Positions 15,568 to 23,347 of a DNA stretch of 45,924 bases are shown piece after piece. Below the pieces are notes generated by a model, which saw only the letters and a program-made list of their open reading frames with translations, had not been told where the DNA came from and did not search any database. Each line of letters begins with the position of its first letter. Position 1 is the stretch's first letter. Source of the DNA: Anaerolineae bacterium (GTDB taxonomy: Bacteria; Chloroflexota; Anaerolineae; DTLA01); contig JARYMK010000004.1 of NCBI GenBank assembly GCA_029907165.1, positions 1 to 45,924 on the forward strand. The letters are read 5' to 3'. The position numbers were made by a program, and so were the translations under genes.

Positions 15568-15622
15568 AGCACACCTCCACGAAAGTGTTGACCCTACAGG
15601 CAGTCTCGGAGGCTGACCGCTT

Positions 15623-15682
15623 ATCACCGCTGAGACGCAGAGAATCGGAAGACCGTCCCCGTCTTGGTGGCTCTGTGGTGAT
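15623..15682. repeat. Imperfect palindrome, family 1
   Basis: The arms ATCACCGCTGAG and CTCTGTGGTGAT enclose a less paired centre. It lies between the MFS gene and the nuo terminator. Confidence 0.6.
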
Positions 15683-15699
15683 GGCCCAGGAATAGCAAA

Positions 15700-15729
15700 C
15701 GAGCGCTACCCCGTCGGGAGTAGCGCTCG
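15700..15729 (-). terminator. Terminator of the nuo operon
   Basis: A perfect 10-bp stem CGAGCGCTAC / GTAGCGCTCG with a 10-nt loop, 14 nt after the nuoN stop, followed on the minus strand by TTTGCTATT. The U-tract is weak but the position fits. Confidence 0.65.
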
Positions 15730-15743
15730 GTCGGTGAGCGCCT

Positions 15744-17189
15744 CTAGAACCCCACCAAGGGGCGTATGGCTGCCTGGATGAATTCCAGCAGCGGCGCGGG
15801 ATACACGCCCAGGAAAACCGTCGCCAGGCTGGTGAGGGCCACCACGAAGCCCAGCGGCGCCGACACATGGACGGGGGCCGCTTCCGCCCGCGCCTCGCCA
15901 AAGAACATCCGCGCCGCCACGCGCAGATAGTAGTACGCCGAGATGACCGCGTTGACAATCGCAACGGCGGCCAGCCAAGCATACCCTTCTACCACTGCCG
16001 CGGAGAACACATACAGTTTCGCCAGGAATCCGGCGGTCAGCGGGATGCCCGCCAGCGCCAGCATGAACAGCGCCATAGCCAGGGCCAGGCCGGGCTTCCG
16101 ACGAATCAGGCCCGTGTAGTCGTCCAGGTCCTCGTTGGGCTCGCCCTTGCGCCCCATCGCCATGACCACCGCGAACGCGCCTACGTTCATCAGGGTGTAG
16201 CAGATGAGGTAGAACAACACGCTAGCGTACCCCGTGCGGGCCGCCACCGCCAGGCCAATGACGATGTATCCCGCGTGGGCGATGGACGAGTAGGCCAACA
16301 TGCGCTTGACGCTCCGCTGGCCCAGCGCCGCCATGTTGCCCCACGACATGGTGAGTACGGCGATGACCGCCAGCACCCAGCCCCACTCTGCCCGCCAATA
16401 GGGGAAGGCGGTCTCCAGGATACGGATGAGCGCGACGAATCCCGCCGCCTTGGCACCCGCAGACATGAACGCCGTTACCAGCGACGGTGCGCCTTCGTAC
16501 ACGTCGGGCGTCCACATCTGGAACGGGACAAGGGCCACTTTGAACGCGAATCCGATGAGCAGGAAGACCAGGCCAGCAGCCAGCAGTGGCGCGTCCCGCA
16601 ACGCCCAAAGCGACCCGCCTTTCGCCCCAATCTCGGCCAGCGAGAACGTCCCCGTGGCCCCGTAAATCATAGCGATTCCGAACAGGAGAAAGGCCGACGC
16701 GAACCCGCCCAAGATGAAGTACTTCATGCCCGCTTCCAGCGAGCGCCACTCGTCCCGCTCCGACGCGGTGAGGACGTACAACGCGATGGACAGGATTTCC
16801 AGCGCCAGGAACACCGCCACCAGGTTGACCGCTGAGCCGAGGAGCATCATGCCGAGTGTGGCGATGAGAACGAGCACGAAGACCTCAGCGGGCAGGTCAA
16901 ACCGCCGCACAGCCTCCAGCCCCATGAGGATAGCGAGGCCGGCCGCCAACAGGAACACCAAATTGGCGAAGAGGCCGTAGCCGTCCGCCGCGACCATGCC
17001 CTGGAAGGTGGGCGCTGTATCTCCCCAGTAGTAGAGCGAGGCCGCGCCCGCAAGGACGACCCCTGCTAGCGCCAGCCAGCCCATCAGCGTCGTGCTCCGC
17101 TTGCTGCCCAAGGCGTAGATGAACAGGGTGATGAGCACGAACGCCAGGATGATCGCTTCCGGAGCGAGAACCTGAAGATCAATCGCCAT
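15744..17189 (-). CDS. nuoN: NADH-quinone oxidoreductase subunit N
   Basis: A 481-residue antiporter-like proton-pumping subunit with about 14 hydrophobic segments and conserved charged residues in membrane helices (for example LEILSIALYVL, FKVALVPFQMWTPDVYEGAPS and KRMLAYSSIAHAGY). It is the last gene of the operon. The ATG at 17189 (MAIDLQVLAPE) has GGAGG 9 nt upstream; an in-frame start 18 nt further up lacks a site. It is normal in length for the family. Confidence 0.95.
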   Translation of the reverse strand: MAIDLQVLAPEAIILAFVLITLFIYALGSKRSTTLMGWLALAGVVLAGAASLYYWGDTAPTFQGMVAADGYGLFANLVFLLAAGLAILMGLEAVRRFDLPAEVFVLVLIATLGMMLLGSAVNLVAVFLALEILSIALYVLTASERDEWRSLEAGMKYFILGGFASAFLLFGIAMIYGATGTFSLAEIGAKGGSLWALRDAPLLAAGLVFLLIGFAFKVALVPFQMWTPDVYEGAPSLVTAFMSAGAKAAGFVALIRILETAFPYWRAEWGWVLAVIAVLTMSWGNMAALGQRSVKRMLAYSSIAHAGYIVIGLAVAARTGYASVLFYLICYTLMNVGAFAVVMAMGRKGEPNEDLDDYTGLIRRKPGLALAMALFMLALAGIPLTAGFLAKLYVFSAAVVEGYAWLAAVAIVNAVISAYYYLRVAARMFFGEARAEAAPVHVSAPLGFVVALTSLATVFLGVYPAPLLEFIQAAIRPLVGF

Positions 17190-17262
17190 GAACGTCTTCC
17201 TCCGCAATGAACATCGGAAGACCCCGGGAGCCTCGCCGACTCCCGAAGTCCGGACTAGTCCA

Positions 17263-18750
17263 TCAACGCGCCGCTACGGCCTTGACCACCGCTTCCACAG
17301 CGGGCACGATGATGCTGTACAGCAAATTGGGCTGGACGCCGAACACCAGCGCCAGCAACAGCAAAGGCGCTACGGTAACCTTCTCCAGCCCCGTCAGGTC
17401 GGCCAGGGCTTCGGGTTTCGCCGCGCCCTGCATGACGCGCTGGAACAGTGTCAGCATGTACCACGCGCCGAAGATCATCCCTAGCGCACCCAGGACGGCG
17501 AGGGCCTTCTGCGCCTTGAACACGCCCAGGAGCAGCACAAACTCGCCCGCGAAGGCGTTCAGCCCGGGCAGGCCCACCGACGCCAGCACCGCGATTAGCA
17601 GGAAGAATCCCATCACCGGCGCGGCCTTCCACACGCCGCCAAACGCCGCGATGTCGCGGGTTCCCTTCCGGGCCTCCAGCGCGCCCAGCAGCGCGAACAG
17701 TGCCGCGATGTAGATGCCATGGCTCACCGACTGGAACACCGCGCCCGACATAGACTGGGCGTTCACCGCGAACAGGCCCAGCACGATGAGGGACACGTGC
17801 GCCAGACTGGAATACGCCACCAGCCGCTTGAGGTCTGTCTGCACCAGCGCGATGAGCGAGCCGTACAGGACGCCGATCACCGCCAGAATCTGGATGGTGG
17901 GACCGAAGTACACCGCCGCGTCGCGGAACAGGGGAATCGCAAATCGGATGAACCCGTACACGCCCATCTTGCCCAGGATGCCGGCCAGGAGAATCGTTAC
18001 GGGCGTGGGGGCTTCCACGTAGGCGTCGGGCAGCCAGGTGTGGAACGGCACCACGGGCGCTTTCACCGCAAAGGCCAGGGCGAAGGCTCCGAACAGCGCC
18101 AACTGGGTATACCACGGGATGCGCACGCCCGCCAAGTTGGCCACGTTGAACGTCCACGCGCCGGTGGCTGAATAGGCCACGTACCCCAGCGCCAGGATGG
18201 CGACGAGCATGAGGGCCGAGCCTGCCATCGTGTAGATGAAGAACTTGGTGGCGGCCCGCACCCGCTTCGCGCCACCCCATCGGCCGATGAGGAAGAAGGC
18301 CGGAACCAGCATCACTTCCCAGAAGACGTAGAACAGCACCAAGTCCAGCGCGGTGAACACGCCCAGCACGCCTGTCTCCATGAACAGCAGGAGCGCGAAG
18401 TAGCCGCGCATCCCCTCGGCCGGGAGCAGCCGCCACGAGGTCAGCACCGCCACGACGAAGAGCAGCGCCGCCAGGATGACCAGGAACAGGCTGATGCCAT
18501 CCACCCCCAGCGCGTACTCAACCCCGAACTGGGGAATCCACGCGGCCCTGTCCACGAACTGGTAGCCCGCCTCGCCAGAGCGGAAGAAGGCCCACAGGAG
18601 CAGCGTCCCCACGAAGGTCAATGCGGTGAAGGCCAGCGCCACGACCTTGACCGCCTTCACCTGCTCGCGGCGGAACGCATAGACCAGGATCGCGCCCAGC
18701 AGGGGCAGCCACACCACCAGCGTCAGAAGGGGAAAACCCATTTGATTCAT
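17263..18750 (-). CDS. nuoM: NADH-quinone oxidoreductase subunit M
   Basis: A 495-residue antiporter-like subunit. The motif ALGVDGISLFLVILAALLF near residue 83 and KAPVVPFHTWLPDAYVEAPTP are typical NuoM, and KRLVAYSSLAHVSL carries the conserved helix-8 region Lys. It pumps protons in complex I. AGGAG lies 11 nt before the ATG; a second ATG 9 nt on is an alternative. It ends with TGA, which shows UGA is a stop in this genome. Confidence 0.96.
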   Translation of the reverse strand: MNQMGFPLLTLVVWLPLLGAILVYAFRREQVKAVKVVALAFTALTFVGTLLLWAFFRSGEAGYQFVDRAAWIPQFGVEYALGVDGISLFLVILAALLFVVAVLTSWRLLPAEGMRGYFALLLFMETGVLGVFTALDLVLFYVFWEVMLVPAFFLIGRWGGAKRVRAATKFFIYTMAGSALMLVAILALGYVAYSATGAWTFNVANLAGVRIPWYTQLALFGAFALAFAVKAPVVPFHTWLPDAYVEAPTPVTILLAGILGKMGVYGFIRFAIPLFRDAAVYFGPTIQILAVIGVLYGSLIALVQTDLKRLVAYSSLAHVSLIVLGLFAVNAQSMSGAVFQSVSHGIYIAALFALLGALEARKGTRDIAAFGGVWKAAPVMGFFLLIAVLASVGLPGLNAFAGEFVLLLGVFKAQKALAVLGALGMIFGAWYMLTLFQRVMQGAAKPEALADLTGLEKVTVAPLLLLALVFGVQPNLLYSIIVPAVEAVVKAVAAR

Positions 18751-18835
18751 CTTCGCTGAGTCTCCTTGGTAACTGTCTTTGCGAGCGTTCAGCCATCCGC
18801 CACTTCCGAAGGCTGACTGCTAATTGCTGACCGCT

Positions 18836-20752
18836 TTACCTTACCAACGCATACGCCAGCAGCAACACCGCACCCACCAGAATGCCCAGGGCGTAGTTGC
18901 GGGCCAGGCCCGTCTGGAGCGCCTGTAGCCCGCGCCCGATGAGCGCCACCAGCGCCGCGATGCCTTCCGCAATGCCATCCACCACGGGACCATCCACGCT
19001 CTCGGCGAAAAACTTCCCAACGGCCCGCAGCGGTTTGACGATGACCGCCATGTACAACTCGTCCACCTTGTACTTGTTGTACACGAGGGTGTACAGCCCA
19101 CCCAGACTCTTGGCGACACGCGTGGGCAAATCGGTGCGCCTGACGTAGAACACGTAGGCCAGGCCGATGCCCGCCAGCGCGACGATGACGGACAGGATGA
19201 GCAAGGCCCACTCGGTGCCCGCCGACGCATGGGCTGTCTCGGCGATGGCCGCTTCGGGCGCGTGCCAGCCCAGGCTCCCGTCCAGGTAGTGCTCAATCCA
19301 GTTGCTGCCGCCCAGAATCTTCGGCACGCCGATGTAGCCCCCGATGACCGAGAAGAATGCCAGAATTGCCATCGGCGCCGTCATCACCTTGGGCGACTCG
19401 TGAATGTGCGCCGCGACCTTCTTGTCCACCCTGGACTCGCCGTAGAACACGGTGAAGACCAGGCGGAAGATGTAGAAGGCGGTTAGGCCCGCCGTGAGCA
19501 GCGCAAGCGCCCACAGCAGGGTCTTGCCATTTGCGAAGGTTTGCCACAGGATTTCGTCCTTGCTGAAGAAGCCCGCCAAGCCAGGAAATCCCGCGATGGC
19601 CAGGGCCGCGAAGAGGAACGTCCAGAACGTAACGGGAATCTTGTTCCGCAGGCCGCCCATCTTGCGGATGTCCAGCTCGCCCGCCAGAGCGTGCATCACG
19701 CTTCCCGCACCGAGGAACAATAGCGCCTTGAAGAAGGCATGCGTCGTCAGGTGGAAGATGCCCGCCGCGTAGGCCCCCACGCCCACGCCCAGGAACATGT
19801 ACCCCAACTGGCTGATGGTGGAGTAGGCCAGCACGCGCTTCAGGTCGTGCTGCGTCAGGGCGATGGTCGCGGCGAAGAAGGCCGTCAGCCCGCCGATGGC
19901 CGCCACCCATGTGAGGGCCGTGGGCGACAGCGCGAACAGCATGTGGGTGCGGGCCACCATGTACACGCCCGCGGTAACCATGGTCGCCGCATGGATGAGG
20001 GCGCTCACAGGCGTTGGGCCTTCCATCGCGTCGGGCAACCAGACGTACAGCGGAATCTGCGCCGATTTGCCCACCGCGCCCACGAACAGGAGCAGCGCGA
20101 TGGCCGTTGCGACGCCAGGCATGAGCCGCACCACCATGGCCTGCTCCAGCACCTGGCTCATGCTCAGCGTGCCAAAGGTAACGAACAGCATCATCAGGCC
20201 CAGGGCGAATCCCACATCGCCCACCCGGTTGACGAGAAACGCCTTCTTGCCCGCATCGGCCGCAGCCTTGCGCTCAAACCAGAACCCGATGAGCAGGTAG
20301 GAGCACAGGCCCACGCCTTCCCAACCTACGTAGGTAACCAGCAGGTTCTCGGCCAGCACCAGCGTCAGCATGGCGAAGACGAAGAGGTTGAGGTAGGCGA
20401 AGAAGCGGACGAACCGCTCGTCGTGGGCCATGTACCCGATGGAGTAAATGTGGATGAGGAAGGAGACGCCGCTGACCACCACCGCCATCACGGACGACAG
20501 CGGGTCTATGAGGAGTTTCACCTGGACGTTGAAATCGCCGACGGAAATCCAGTCAAACAGCGGGCGCGTAACCACGCGGTCTTCCAGCCCCAGGAGTTCC
20601 GCGAACATCCAGACCGCGCCGACAAAGGACAGGCCCACCATGGCCGAGGCCAGGATGCCCGCGCCCCGCTTGCCCAGGTAGCGGCCGAAGAATGTGTTGA
20701 TGATGACCCCCACGAGGGGGAATATCAGCACCAGCCAGGCGTAATTCAGCAT
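18836..20752 (-). CDS. nuoL: NADH-quinone oxidoreductase subunit L
   Basis: A 638-residue protein, the largest antiporter-like subunit, with an N-terminal antiporter core (FFAYLNLFVFAMLTLVLAEN, WEGVGLCSYLLIGFW, IPLYVWLPDAMEGPTPVSALIHAATMV) and the long C-terminal extension expected for the lateral helix HL. GGAGG stands 5 nt before the ATG. Normal in length, no missing motifs seen. Confidence 0.96.
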   Translation of the reverse strand: MLNYAWLVLIFPLVGVIINTFFGRYLGKRGAGILASAMVGLSFVGAVWMFAELLGLEDRVVTRPLFDWISVGDFNVQVKLLIDPLSSVMAVVVSGVSFLIHIYSIGYMAHDERFVRFFAYLNLFVFAMLTLVLAENLLVTYVGWEGVGLCSYLLIGFWFERKAAADAGKKAFLVNRVGDVGFALGLMMLFVTFGTLSMSQVLEQAMVVRLMPGVATAIALLLFVGAVGKSAQIPLYVWLPDAMEGPTPVSALIHAATMVTAGVYMVARTHMLFALSPTALTWVAAIGGLTAFFAATIALTQHDLKRVLAYSTISQLGYMFLGVGVGAYAAGIFHLTTHAFFKALLFLGAGSVMHALAGELDIRKMGGLRNKIPVTFWTFLFAALAIAGFPGLAGFFSKDEILWQTFANGKTLLWALALLTAGLTAFYIFRLVFTVFYGESRVDKKVAAHIHESPKVMTAPMAILAFFSVIGGYIGVPKILGGSNWIEHYLDGSLGWHAPEAAIAETAHASAGTEWALLILSVIVALAGIGLAYVFYVRRTDLPTRVAKSLGGLYTLVYNKYKVDELYMAVIVKPLRAVGKFFAESVDGPVVDGIAEGIAALVALIGRGLQALQTGLARNYALGILVGAVLLLAYALVR

Positions 20753-20813
20753 GCGTTCCTCCCGCTCCGATGTTTCCTCACACCTGATGTACCCCTTGTC
20801 GCCCTGATCGCAG

Positions 20814-20850
20814 CAAAGGGTCTCGCCGCCATGCGGCTCAGAATGACAGG
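20814..20850. repeat. Degenerate family-2 repeat between nuoK and nuoL
   Basis: GGTCTCGCCGCCATGCGGCT with a CAGAATGACAGG end is a weak relative of the repeats at 6275-6314 and 6453-6496. It lies inside the nuo operon, in the 105-nt gap upstream of nuoL. Confidence 0.4.
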
Positions 20851-20857
20851 GCGCGTT

Positions 20858-21163
20858 CTACCCTCTCAACACGTTCATCTCATCCGCATCGGTGGTGGGG
20901 CGCTTGCGGTGCAGCGCGACCAAAATCGCTAGCCCTACCACCACCTCGGCGGCGGCAATCGCCATCACAAACAGCACCAGCAACTGCCCGTCGGCCTTGT
21001 TCAAGTACCGCGCGAAGGCGATGAGCGACAGGTTCACCGCGTTGAGCATCATCTCCACGCACATGAAGATGACGAAGACGTTGCGGCGCACCAGCACCCC
21101 GATGCCTCCGATGGTGAACAGAATCGCGCTCAGAATGAAATAGTGAAGCGAAGAAAGCGACAT
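20858..21163 (-). CDS. nuoK: NADH-quinone oxidoreductase subunit K
   Basis: A 101-residue protein with three membrane helices. The two conserved membrane glutamates are present ([11 protein letters not shown] and [11 protein letters not shown]), matching the proton channel residues of NuoK. The small size is normal. It lies 49 nt after nuoJ. Confidence 0.96.
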   Translation of the reverse strand: MSLSSLHYFILSAILFTIGGIGVLVRRNVFVIFMCVEMMLNAVNLSLIAFARYLNKADGQLLVLFVMAIAAAEVVVGLAILVALHRKRPTTDADEMNVLRG

Positions 21164-21212
21164 CTCTTTCTCCTATCCGAAACCGAATCGCCCGCGAATG
21201 CACGCGGGGTCG

Positions 21213-21713
21213 CTAGGCCTCCCTCTTGCGCTTGGCCAGCATGACGACGGCGATCATCCCGATCAGGAACAGCACGCCTGCCATCCACAGCGGCAGCAGG
21301 TACTCGGAGAACAGCGCAAGGCCCAAGATGCGGACGTTGTCCTGCGGCGTGGCGGGCAAGGCCCCGTGGGGCATGGTCGCGCCCACGGCGACGTACACCA
21401 ACCCCGCCGTCAGCAGCACCGCCAGCGCGATGCCCGCGTACCGCTGGACAGGCTTCTTGTCCTGGCCCTCGCCCCGTGCCACCATGAGGAGCATGATGAC
21501 GAACAGGAACATGACCACGATGGCGCCCGCGTACACGATGAACTGTATCAGCGCCACGAACGGGGCATTCAGCATGATGTACAGCGCACCCAGGGAGCAG
21601 AAGTTGATGAGCAGCCCCAACGCGCTCCATGTGGCGTTCTTGCCCAGGATGACCCAGATGGCTCCGGCGATGGCCGCGAGAGCGAAGCACGCGAAAAGGA
21701 TGATCTCCAGCAT
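21213..21713 (-). CDS. nuoJ: NADH-quinone oxidoreductase subunit J
   Basis: A 166-residue protein with five predicted helices. The sequence FVALIQFIVYAGAIVVMFLFVIMLL is the family hallmark (third helix, containing the pi-bulge region). Starts 5 nt after nuoI ends. Confidence 0.95.
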   Translation of the reverse strand: MLEIILFACFALAAIAGAIWVILGKNATWSALGLLINFCSLGALYIMLNAPFVALIQFIVYAGAIVVMFLFVIMLLMVARGEGQDKKPVQRYAGIALAVLLTAGLVYVAVGATMPHGALPATPQDNVRILGLALFSEYLLPLWMAGVLFLIGMIAVVMLAKRKREA

Positions 21714-21718
21714 GCCTG

Positions 21719-22189
21719 TCAGTCCTCCAGAATGATCGCGTGGGGTGTCGCGGGCTGGAGCAGCGTCTCCTTGCCCATCACCAAATCACCGCGCGACGCC
21801 CGCGCCAGCGCGAACTCGTTCCCAAGTTTCAGCGCGCCGGTGGGGCAGGCTTCCTCGCAGAACCCGCAGAAGATGCAGCGGGTGTAATTGATCTCGTAAA
21901 GCCCCGCATACCGCTCGGTGGCCGAGTAGCGGGCCTCGTCGGTGTTCTCCGCCGCCTCCACGTAGATGGCGCGGGCCGGGCAGATGGCCGCGCACAGGCC
22001 GCACCCCACGCACAACTCCAGCCCGTCGGGGCGGCGCTGGAGTTCATGCCGCCCTCGGAATCGTGGGTACAGGCGGATTTTCTCCTTCGGGTACTGGACG
22101 GTCAGCGGTTTGGTGAAGAAGTACTTCAGCGTAACCGCCATCGCCTTCAGGATTTGGTAGAATCCCTTGACCGCATTGACTATGGACAT
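21719..22189 (-). CDS. nuoI: NADH-quinone oxidoreductase subunit I
   Basis: A 156-residue ferredoxin-like subunit with two complete 4Fe-4S motifs, CVGCGLCAAICP and CIFCGFCEEACP (clusters N6a and N6b). An N-terminal amphipathic helix (FYQILKAMAVTLKYFF) lies on the membrane. It carries electrons between the peripheral-arm chain and NuoB. Confidence 0.96.
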   Translation of the reverse strand: MSIVNAVKGFYQILKAMAVTLKYFFTKPLTVQYPKEKIRLYPRFRGRHELQRRPDGLELCVGCGLCAAICPARAIYVEAAENTDEARYSATERYAGLYEINYTRCIFCGFCEEACPTGALKLGNEFALARASRGDLVMGKETLLQPATPHAIILED

Positions 22190-22230
22190 GCCCCACCTCT
22201 GTCAACGTGAGACGATTGCATCCCGCCTAT

Positions 22231-23223
22231 CTATCCGCGCAGGATGAGCACGACAGCCGCCGTAACCAGCAGGTTTACCACGGCCAGCGGCGTCAGGAAC
22301 TTCCAGCAGAAGTGCATCAGTTTGTCGTAGCGGGCGCGGGGCAGGCTCGCGCGCACCCACACGAACACGAACAGCATGACGGCCGTCTTGATGAAGAACC
22401 AGAGCCACCCGGGCAGAATCGGCCCCTGCCAGCCACCCAGGAAGAGCGTCGCGACGAGGGCGCTCACCACGATCATGTTGATGTACTCGGCCATGAAGAA
22501 CAGCGCGAACTTGATGCCCCCGTACTCCGTGTTGTAGCCGGAGATGAGTTCGTTCTCGGTCTCCGGGAAGTCAAAGGGCGAGCGGTTCGTCTCCGCCAGG
22601 CCGCAGATGAAGTAGATGAGGAACCCGATGGGCTGGAGCACGATGAGGGGCAGCGCGGCCTGGTACTCCACGATGCCGCTCATCCGCAACGTGCCCGTAA
22701 CGATGACCAGCGCGACCAGCGACAGCGCCATCGGCAATTCGTAACTGATGATTTGCGCCGTGGTGCGCAGTGCCCCCAGCAGGGAATAGTTGTTGTTGGA
22801 CGACCAGCCGCCCAGAACGATGCCATAGGCCCCCAGCCCCGCCACCGCCATGGGGTACAGAAGCCCTACGTTGATGTCGGCCAGTTGCAGCGTGATGGTG
22901 CGGCCGGCAAGGACGAAGGGACGCCCGACGGGAATCACCGCGAAGGCCAGGATGGCGGGAACCATCGCCAGCACCGGACACAGGACGTAGAGCCACTTGT
23001 CCACGTGCTCCGGGACAACCTCTTCCTTGAAGATGGCCTTCAGCGCGTCGGCAATCGGCTGGAAGATGCCGAAGGGCCCTGCCTGATTGGGGCCGTAGCG
23101 CAATTGGAACCGCGCGCAAATCTTCCGCTCGGCCAGCGTCATGTAGGCGAACCCCAATAGCAGTCCGAACGTTACCACGATGGCCTTGATAGCCGGGATG
23201 AGCAGCGTGTCTATCCAGTCCAT
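22231..23223 (-). CDS. nuoH: NADH-quinone oxidoreductase subunit H
   Basis: A 330-residue membrane subunit forming most of the quinone chamber. Conserved stretches: ERKICARFQLRYGPNQAGPFG, SNNNYSLLGALRTTAQIISYELP and ETNRSPFDFPETENELISGYNTEY (the E-rich loop). The ATG at 23223 follows GGGGAG by 5 nt; a GTG 6 nt upstream is the alternative. Confidence 0.96.
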   Translation of the reverse strand: MDWIDTLLIPAIKAIVVTFGLLLGFAYMTLAERKICARFQLRYGPNQAGPFGIFQPIADALKAIFKEEVVPEHVDKWLYVLCPVLAMVPAILAFAVIPVGRPFVLAGRTITLQLADINVGLLYPMAVAGLGAYGIVLGGWSSNNNYSLLGALRTTAQIISYELPMALSLVALVIVTGTLRMSGIVEYQAALPLIVLQPIGFLIYFICGLAETNRSPFDFPETENELISGYNTEYGGIKFALFFMAEYINMIVVSALVATLFLGGWQGPILPGWLWFFIKTAVMLFVFVWVRASLPRARYDKLMHFCWKFLTPLAVVNLLVTAAVVLILRG

Positions 23224-23278
23224 GTGCACTCCCCGAGTTCTTGCGATTCTATGAGCGAGTTATCCAGAGAGTTCCTCT

Positions 23279-23340
23279 CCACCGCAGAGACCGCCGAGAT
23301 TCCTCCCATTCCGCTCCCCGTGCTCGGCGTCTCCGCGGCG
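23279..23340. repeat. Imperfect palindrome, family 1, between nuoG and nuoH
   Basis: CCGCAGAGACCGCCGAG (23282-23298) pairs with CTCGGCGTCTCCGCGG (23323-23338). It would form a stable hairpin in the middle of the nuo mRNA and could tune expression between the NADH-module genes and the membrane-arm genes. Confidence 0.65.
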
Positions 23341-23347
23341 AGCATCA

